Virus record (IMG/VR): IMGVR_UViG_3300040796_000047
Span: 1-32,282 of that record
DNA: 32,282 bases
Direction: 5' to 3' (one strand)
Source of the DNA: a virus
Position numbers and translations under genes: made by a program. Numbering within the stretch: the first letter of the stretch is position 1; the number at the start of each line of letters is the position of its first letter. The notes beneath the pieces are model-generated. The model was not told the DNA's origin. It made no database searches and worked only from the letters and a program-made list of their open reading frames with translations. Positions 28,771 through 32,282 of this stretch are shown here, one piece after another.

Positions 28771-29071
28771 GCACACCGAGGCGCAGGAGCGCCGCCAGCG
28801 CGTCGACGACGCCCTCCGCGTGGCCGACTCCGTCCTCCGCGTCGTGCCGTCCATCCCGGGGACCGCGGTGGACGACGTGGCGGTCGGGGCCGCGCGCACC
28901 GTGCTCGCCATCGTGCGCGAGTGGATCCGCGAGGGCCGCGGCGTCGACGAGCTCCGCGAAGTGCTCGACACCTACATCGCGGCACCGCCGGACACCATGG
29001 ACCTCCGGGCGCGGGCGCGGTCGCTGCTCGAGCGCGAGGGGCTCCCGGTCCCGCCGGAGCTCGAGGGGTGA
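28760..29071 (+). CDS. Hypothetical helical protein (103 aa)
   Basis: GTG 28760 overlaps the lipoprotein stop by 11 bases. The product is entirely helical and charged (RRQRVDDALRVADSVLRVVPSI, then VAVGAARTVLAIVREWIREG) with one moderately hydrophobic helix that is too charged for a stable TM segment. It ends just before the endolysin, overlapping by GTGA. No family recognised. It might be an antiholin or a pairing partner, but only by position. Confidence 0.55.
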   Translation: MADEHTEAQERRQRVDDALRVADSVLRVVPSIPGTAVDDVAVGAARTVLAIVREWIREGRGVDELREVLDTYIAAPPDTMDLRARARSLLEREGLPVPPELEG

Positions 29072-29688
29072 GGCTCACGCACGAGGAGCTCGACGCGCTG
29101 CGGTACGAGGGCCGGGTCGCCGGCGGCATCGCCCTCTACGACGCGAGCCACCTGATGCCCCGCGGGCGCCACCGGCGCCGCACCCGGCGGCCCGCCGGCC
29201 AGCGCATCGACCTCGTCGCCGTCCACCACTCGGGCGCGCTCGGGCGCCCTGGGCTCGCCGGGGCGATGGCGAGCGCCCGCTACGTGGTCAACCGGCGCGG
29301 CTTTCCCGGGCCGGGCTACCACCTGTGGCTCCCGCGCGAGCCGCTCCTCGACGACGTGGACCGCCTCGTCGTCCTCCGCCTCGTCCCGGACGCCACCCGG
29401 GCCTGGCACACGGGCGCGCGGGCCAACGACAGAGGCGTCGGCTGGTGCCTTCAAGGCCACACGGGACGCCGCCCCATCTCGCCCTTCCAGACCGAGCTGC
29501 TCGAGGGGCTGCTGCCGTGGGCGTCCGAGCGCTACGGGCTCCCCTGGGGGAGCATCCGGGAGTGGCTCGGCTGGCACTCCATCGGCCACCGCTGGGGCGG
29601 TCGGCGCAAGGCGGCGTGCCCGGGGCGCAGCGCCGAGGCGTGGCTCCGCGGCTACCTCGACCGGGCGTCGCCAGCCGCCGCGGCCTGA
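29068..29688 (+). CDS. Endolysin: N-acetylmuramoyl-L-alanine amidase (PGRP/Amidase_2)
   Basis: 206 aa, GTG 29068 in a GTGA overlap. The T7-lysozyme-like signature is present: LVAVHHSGA (His53/54) for zinc, PGPGYHLWL (Tyr84), RAWHTGARANDRGVGWCLQG (His114 region), and WHSIGHRWGGRRKAACPG (His170/174, Lys181, Cys184). This matches the H...H...C zinc site with K-x-x-C-P-G. It cuts the amide bond between MurNAc and the peptide. There is no signal peptide, so release depends on the holin. The basic N-terminal RGRHRRRTRRP may help binding to the cell wall. The final 37 bp overlap a convergent small gene. Strong call. Confidence 0.93.
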   Translation: MRLTHEELDALRYEGRVAGGIALYDASHLMPRGRHRRRTRRPAGQRIDLVAVHHSGALGRPGLAGAMASARYVVNRRGFPGPGYHLWLPREPLLDDVDRLVVLRLVPDATRAWHTGARANDRGVGWCLQGHTGRRPISPFQTELLEGLLPWASERYGLPWGSIREWLGWHSIGHRWGGRRKAACPGRSAEAWLRGYLDRASPAAAA

Positions 29689-29834
29689 GCGCCGAGGACG
29701 CGCGCCTCGTACTCCTCGAGCGCCCGCCGCACCGCCGAGGAGAGCGTGCGCCCGTCGGCTGCGGCGGCCCGCTCCAGGCGGGCCCGCTCCTCGGGGCTGA
29801 GCCGCACCTCGAGCCGCGCCGTCCGGTCGCTCAC
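29652..29834 (-). CDS. Ribbon-helix-helix (CopG/Arc-like) protein (60 aa)
   Basis: Minus strand, GTG at 29834 overlapping the upstream stop as GTGA. The sequence is ARLEVRLSPEERARLERAA then DGRTLSSAVRRALEEYEAR: one strand plus two helices of the RHH fold, and a short Ala-rich tail. RHH proteins dimerise and use the strand pair to contact palindromic DNA. The upstream gene shares its promoter, which contains a perfect 17 bp palindrome (30435-30451), so this protein is a candidate autorepressor. The RHH part of the RusA fusion (3704-4441) is similar in pattern (ARLxVxL...DG...VRRxL). The coding 3' end overlaps the endolysin end by 37 bp. Confidence 0.75.
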   Translation of the reverse strand: MSDRTARLEVRLSPEERARLERAAAADGRTLSSAVRRALEEYEARVLGAQAAAAGDARSR

Positions 29835-30406
29835 GCCTCCGCCCCGAGCACGTCGAGCGTGGTCTCCGAGCACCACTCGGAGTAGACGTCTCCGAGCACC
29901 TTCCCGGCCCGGAGCCTGCTGCCCAGGCGTCGGAGGTCTTCCTCGTCCGCCTCGACGACGCCAGCTGCATCGTCGCGCCACCGCCACCCGTCAGACGCCT
30001 TCTCCGCGCCGAGAGCCTCAGCGGCGGCCTCCACGTCGGCTTCGCGCACCCGGGCCACATAGGCCTCGACGGCGACCTCGAACACCTCTGCGCCACCCGT
30101 CGCCTCCAGCGGCTCGTCGTCCTCGTCGACCAGCACGACGCCGGCGTCGATGGATCGAGCGCGCTCGTCACCCCACGTGAGGGCTGCGAGTTCGTCGGCG
30201 TCGAGCGTCTCGCCATCGGCGAGCCAGTTCGCGACGGTCATCCGCCGCGCCTCCGAGACGCGGAAGGCGTCGGGGTCGCGGTGCTCCTCGGCAGCGCGCA
30301 CATCGTCCCAGTGGCGCGCGAGCGCGTCGTCCTCGTCGCGCGCGTCGACGAGGGCGGCGAGGACGTTGGTGGCGGCGAAGCGGATGGCGTAGGTCGTGGT
30401 GGTCAT
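29831..30406 (-). CDS. Strongly acidic protein, partner of the RHH gene (191 aa)
   Basis: ATG 30406 on the minus strand with AGGAG 9 bases upstream. By count about 24 Asp and 23 Glu against about 18 Arg and 2 Lys, so the net charge is near -27. The protein begins with TTTTYAIRFAATNVLAALVDARDEDDALA, is otherwise helical with Trp/Val spots, and has no signal or TM. It overlaps the RHH gene by GTGA, so they form an operon. Toxin-antitoxin pairing or a DNA-mimic inhibitor (anti-restriction, RNA polymerase or nuclease) are ideas consistent with charge and location. Nothing in the sequence fixes the function. Confidence 0.7.
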   Translation of the reverse strand: MTTTTYAIRFAATNVLAALVDARDEDDALARHWDDVRAAEEHRDPDAFRVSEARRMTVANWLADGETLDADELAALTWGDERARSIDAGVVLVDEDDEPLEATGGAEVFEVAVEAYVARVREADVEAAAEALGAEKASDGWRWRDDAAGVVEADEEDLRRLGSRLRAGKVLGDVYSEWCSETTLDVLGAEA

Positions 30407-30430
30407 GGTCGGTGTCTCCTCTCACTCACG

Positions 30431-30458
30431 AGTGTACGTACGTCGTACGTAAGAGCAA
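30431..30458 (-). promoter_or_regulatory. Reverse-strand promoter with palindromic operator in its spacer
   Basis: On the minus strand TTGCTC (30458-30453) and TACACT (30436-30431, 4/6 match) are separated by 16 bases. TACGTACG-T-CGTACGTA (30435-30451) is a perfect palindrome with 8 bp arms and occupies the spacer. The acidic/RHH operon follows, with ATG at 30406. This is a typical place for a small repressor, and the operon itself encodes an RHH protein. Confidence 0.6.
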
Positions 30459-30617
30459 GGGTTCGAGGGACGAATGCGACAGTATCGCCCACCAGGCCCT
30501 CGGCGCCGAGCCAGGTGTGGCGCAGAGCGCACGCGGAGGCGATGTCACAGCAGCCGCCGGACATGCGGAAAGGCGCCTCCGCGAGGCCCTGGATGAGGTT
30601 GCGCCACGCGGCGCGCC
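30459..30617. other. Gap with no convincing gene
   Basis: Between the operator and the end of the Mom-like gene (159 bp) the frames are open but hold only short, arginine-rich or overlapping translations. No hairpin with T tract, tRNA or repeat stands out. It may be transcribed as the 3' end of the Mom message. Confidence 0.5.
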
Positions 30618-31529
30618 TCAGCGGCCGCCTAGCGGCAGCGCGATCTGGCGACTCGGCTCGACGGGGGCCGCCGTCGCGAGCGTCGGATCTCTGTCCCATG
30701 TGGGAAGCCGCTGGCACGCCTCGCCCCATGTCAGCGGCACGCAGCGAGTCTGCGTCGCAACCGGAGCGTGCTGGTCGGGTCGAACGCCTCGACAAGGGGG
30801 GTCCTTGTCGCCCTCCAATAGGGAGCACGCATGAGTGCGAACCCCGCGCGACATGCGCGCGTCGGCGGGGATCGCATCGTAGCTCAGCACGTCGCTGGCC
30901 AGCCGTCGCCGGGCGTCGGCGTCCAGAAACGCGATGTACCTGATCTGGTATCCATGCAGTCGCACCAGACCAGCCTCGGCCATGGCTCGACGACCTACCA
31001 CGGCGTTGCGCCGGTCCGTGTGGCCGAGCCCGAGGCGGGCACGCAGGGCGGGCGACGTGGCGATGCCGACGTCGCTGACCACGTCGCCATCCGGCGTGCG
31101 ATAGAGCGTCGAGTTCGTGCGTACCTGAGTGAGCAGCATTCCGGCCGCACGGTAGATGGCGCCATCCCCGCATTGCGTGGCGTCCGCGTAGGACACCACC
31201 CACTGGATATGGGGCGCGTGCCGCCGCAGCATCCGGAGCGTGATGGCGAGGGCGCGCGACTCGGAGTTGCGCGGGAGGCCCGGGCCGAACGCCATGCGGT
31301 TGATCTCGAGATACCCGTTCCACGGCGTGCCAGGCACGACGTGCAGGAGTTTGCGCGTGTCGATGCCGGGCCCGAGCTGGATAGCGCCCCAGAGCTCGCC
31401 GTTCAGAAAGGCGCCGATGTGCAACCGGCTCTTGGAGTACGTGCGCCCGCTGTAGTGCCACCGGCGCACGCACTCGTCGGCCGCCGCACGCTCTATCGGA
31501 CGGAGCCGCATGTCCTTGGCGCTGGCCAT
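30618..31529 (-). CDS. Mom-family DNA modification protein (303 aa)
   Basis: ATG 31529 on the minus strand. GTG 31556 would add 9 residues. Residues about 1-210 match the Mom family (GNAT-related enzymes that add a carbamoylmethyl/acetamido group to adenine N6 in DNA): RWHYSG (23-28), FLNGELWGAIQLG, LEINRMAFGPGLPRNSESR (74-92), WVVSYADATQCGDGAIYRAAGM (begins 110, with Asp116 and Tyr126 ten residues apart), and YQIRYIAFL (194-202). Phage Mu Mom is about 231 aa, so this has an extra C-terminal 90 residues with Cys/Arg/Pro that might bind metal or DNA. Such modification protects phage DNA from restriction. It stands alone with a likely leaderless promoter. No Com-like gene is adjacent. Confidence 0.8.
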   Translation of the reverse strand: MASAKDMRLRPIERAAADECVRRWHYSGRTYSKSRLHIGAFLNGELWGAIQLGPGIDTRKLLHVVPGTPWNGYLEINRMAFGPGLPRNSESRALAITLRMLRRHAPHIQWVVSYADATQCGDGAIYRAAGMLLTQVRTNSTLYRTPDGDVVSDVGIATSPALRARLGLGHTDRRNAVVGRRAMAEAGLVRLHGYQIRYIAFLDADARRRLASDVLSYDAIPADARMSRGVRTHACSLLEGDKDPPCRGVRPDQHAPVATQTRCVPLTWGEACQRLPTWDRDPTLATAAPVEPSRQIALPLGGR

Positions 31530-31534
31530 GCCGC

Positions 31535-31606
31535 ATCGTAACAGACCAGCCGCCACGGCGCCCGTTGGGCGTCGCGCGTGCCCATGTCTGGGCAGCGTGC
31601 TACTCT
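31535..31606. promoter_or_regulatory. Divergent promoter region with two small inverted repeats
   Basis: Minus strand: TGTTACGAT, an extended -10 type element (TACGAT at 31540-31535), 5 bases before the Mom ATG at 31529. Plus strand: TGCTACTCT (TACTCT at 31601-31606), 6 bases before ATG 31613. Between them lie CGCCC-GTT-GGGCG (31559-31571) and GCCCA-TGTC-TGGGC (31580-31593). The distances imply leaderless transcripts in both directions, and the inverted repeats may be operators. No clear -35 was seen for either. Confidence 0.5.
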
Positions 31607-31612
31607 CGCCGC

Positions 31613-31726
31613 ATGCCGTCCTACAGCTCCGGCGATTGTGAATTCACCGTCAACGAGGTGCAGGCGAATGCGGACGCGCACCTCGAGGCGTCAGGGCCTC
31701 GACCGCGCGCGGCGTCAGCTCGGTGA
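31613..31726 (+). CDS. Possible 37 aa leaderless ORF, divergent from Mom
   Basis: ATG 31613 comes 6 bases after an extended -10 and has no Shine-Dalgarno. It encodes MPSYSSGDCEFTVNEVQANA, then an Arg/Ala/Pro-rich end, 37 residues. One cysteine only, no TM segment. It overlaps a reverse-strand small ORF (31650-31769), and at most one of the two is likely to be a gene. Its support is the promoter-like element alone. Confidence 0.35.
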   Translation: MPSYSSGDCEFTVNEVQANADAHLEASGPRPRAASAR

Positions 31727-31769
31727 AGGGGCGCGGCCCCGGAGTGTCGCTGCTGGGCATGAGCGTCAT
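31650..31769 (-). CDS. Possible 39 aa ORF coupled to SSB
   Basis: The ATG at 31769 overlaps the SSB stop as ATGA, the coupling used across this genome. It encodes 39 residues (MTLMPSSDTPGPRPFTELTP, then an Arg/Pro-rich end), too short to recognise. It overlaps the plus-strand ORF 31613-31726 in opposite orientation. Confidence 0.3.
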   Translation of the reverse strand: MTLMPSSDTPGPRPFTELTPRAVEALTPRGARPHSPAPR

Positions 31770-32209
31770 CGCCGGCCCTCCCACGGCATCCGCCGCCATG
31801 GACGACGCACGTCTGCTGCCGTCGCGAACGGGATCGCGTCGTCACCGAAGCCGTCGTCCGGGAAATCGGTCGGCGCCGAGCCGCCGAAGTCCTGCCGCGG
31901 GCCACGCCCGCCGCTGCGCCCACCGTCACCGCGCGGCTCGATGAGCGCGACGTCGCTGGCCCTGATCTCGACGGCCGTCCCCCGGCTGCCGTCGCGCGTC
32001 TCGTACTCGCGCACGCGGAGCTCGCCGGTGACGGCGACGCGCTTCCCGCGCGTCAGGTACTGCGCGACGGCTTCGCCGCGGCGCCCCCAGAGCGCCACGC
32101 GCAGCCACGTCGTCTCGTCGCCGCCGCGCGAGTAGTGCCCGACGGCCATGCGCCACTCCGTGACCGTCGTCTCCCCCACGCGCCTCACCTCTGCGTCGGC
32201 GCCGAGCCG
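31766..32209 (-). CDS. ssb: Single-stranded DNA-binding protein, 5' end missing
   Basis: Reads as an OB-fold SSB on the minus strand: RLGADAEVRRVGETTVTEWR (begins near 32209), MAVGHYSRG, TTWLRVALWGRRGEAVAQYL, TRGKRVAVTGELRVREYE, TRDGSRGTAVEIRASDVAL, then a Gly/Arg/Asp linker and an Asp-rich FPDDGFGDDAIPF tail of the type that binds partner proteins. The usual first strand (about 8-10 residues, start codon and SD) is missing because the sequence enters an 88 bp copy of 31869-31956. Translation initiation cannot be placed. GTG 32188 is in frame but cuts the fold. SSB protects single strands in replication and recombination. With the RusA-like nuclease it suggests phage-encoded recombination. 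Confidence 0.85.
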   Translation of the reverse strand, partial: RLGADAEVRRVGETTVTEWRMAVGHYSRGGDETTWLRVALWGRRGEAVAQYLTRGKRVAVTGELRVREYETRDGSRGTAVEIRASDVALIEPRGDGGRSGGRGPRQDFGGSAPTDFPDDGFGDDAIPFATAADVRRPWRRMPWEGRR

Positions 32210-32282
32210 CCGAAGTCCTGCCGCGGGCCACGCCCGCCGCTGCGCCCACCGTCACCGCGCGGCTCGATGAGCGCGACGTCGC
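32195..32282. repeat. 88 bp direct repeat of 31869-31956 at the window end
   Basis: 32195-32282 is identical to 31869-31956, with a 326 bp offset, and stops exactly at the end of the window. The source copy codes for the SSB linker (Gly/Arg-rich, then GGSAPTD). In the second copy the SSB frame differs by one base, and only the first 15 or so bases (coding LGAD) make sense as SSB. The pattern suggests an assembly jump between short similar sequences. Confidence 0.95.

Noticed and set aside
30403-31536. 377-codon reverse ORF overlapping Mom in another frame
   Set aside because: Arg/His/Pro-rich shadow. Mom motifs are in the other frame, and this frame crosses the operator of the neighbouring operon.
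30831-31541. Plus-strand ORF opposite Mom
   Set aside because: Antisense shadow with no start signals or recognisable motifs.
31926-32255. Second Arg/Gly-rich ORF at the right end
   Set aside because: Produced by the 88 bp duplicated segment in an alternative frame. The SSB frame is the supported one.
1-32282. Circular or terminally redundant genome by matching window ends
   Set aside because: The first bases (tandem array) and the last bases (SSB copy) do not match each other.

Overview
The window is most of the genome of a tailed double-stranded DNA phage with a short-tailed (podovirus-like) morphogenesis module. The DNA is very GC-rich (about 70% by eye). The virion genes run small terminase, large terminase, portal, scaffold, major capsid protein, small head/connector proteins, a very large beta-rich tail-nozzle-like protein, then three large Ala/Gly-rich proteins of the kind that are ejected with the DNA. 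There is no tape measure, tail sheath or major tail tube gene. No integrase, DNA polymerase, RNA polymerase or helicase was found, so part of the genome probably lies outside the window. Two or three lipoprotein genes and a TM-coiled-coil/lipoprotein pair near the lysis genes point to a Gram-negative, high-GC host. This is an inference from protein architecture only.

Layout. 1-242 is a higher-order tandem repeat with a 105 bp period. 314-5344 is an early-type block of tightly overlapping small genes, most with GTG starts. It includes zinc-ribbon proteins, winged-helix proteins and a ribbon-helix-helix/RusA fusion. 5345-6975 is a control region: a promoter with two inverted repeats, an acidic protein, a MerR/Xis-type DNA-binding protein, a tRNA-Arg(TCT) and a small protein closed by a strong hairpin. 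7149-26540 holds the packaging, head, tail and ejection genes in a single operon-like run, interrupted only by one reverse-strand lipoprotein gene at 15497-15937. 26537-29688 is the lysis region: an HEXXH lipoprotein, a coiled-coil protein, a TM-coiled-coil protein, an LL-H-type holin, a second lipoprotein and an amidase endolysin. 29652-32282 runs on the reverse strand: a ribbon-helix-helix repressor-like protein with an acidic partner behind an operator-containing promoter, a Mom-family DNA-modification protein, and a 5'-incomplete single-stranded DNA-binding protein (SSB).

How it fits together. The left block and the reverse-strand right block look like early or host-takeover functions: recombination nuclease, SSB, DNA modification against restriction, and small regulators. 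The middle is late. Several orphan genes (Mom, the lone lipoprotein, a 37-codon ORF) have a TAnnnT hexamer 5-6 nt before the ATG, which suggests leaderless transcription. Both ends of the window are compromised by repeats. The left end lies inside the tandem array. The last 88 bp duplicate 31869-31956 and cut across the SSB start, which looks like an assembly join.

Most likely to repay attention: the Mom homologue with its divergent promoter region, the RHH-RusA fusion, the autoregulated RHH/acidic-protein operon, the HEXXH lipoprotein in the lysis region, the left-end 105 bp array, and the apparent ATA start codon at 4438.
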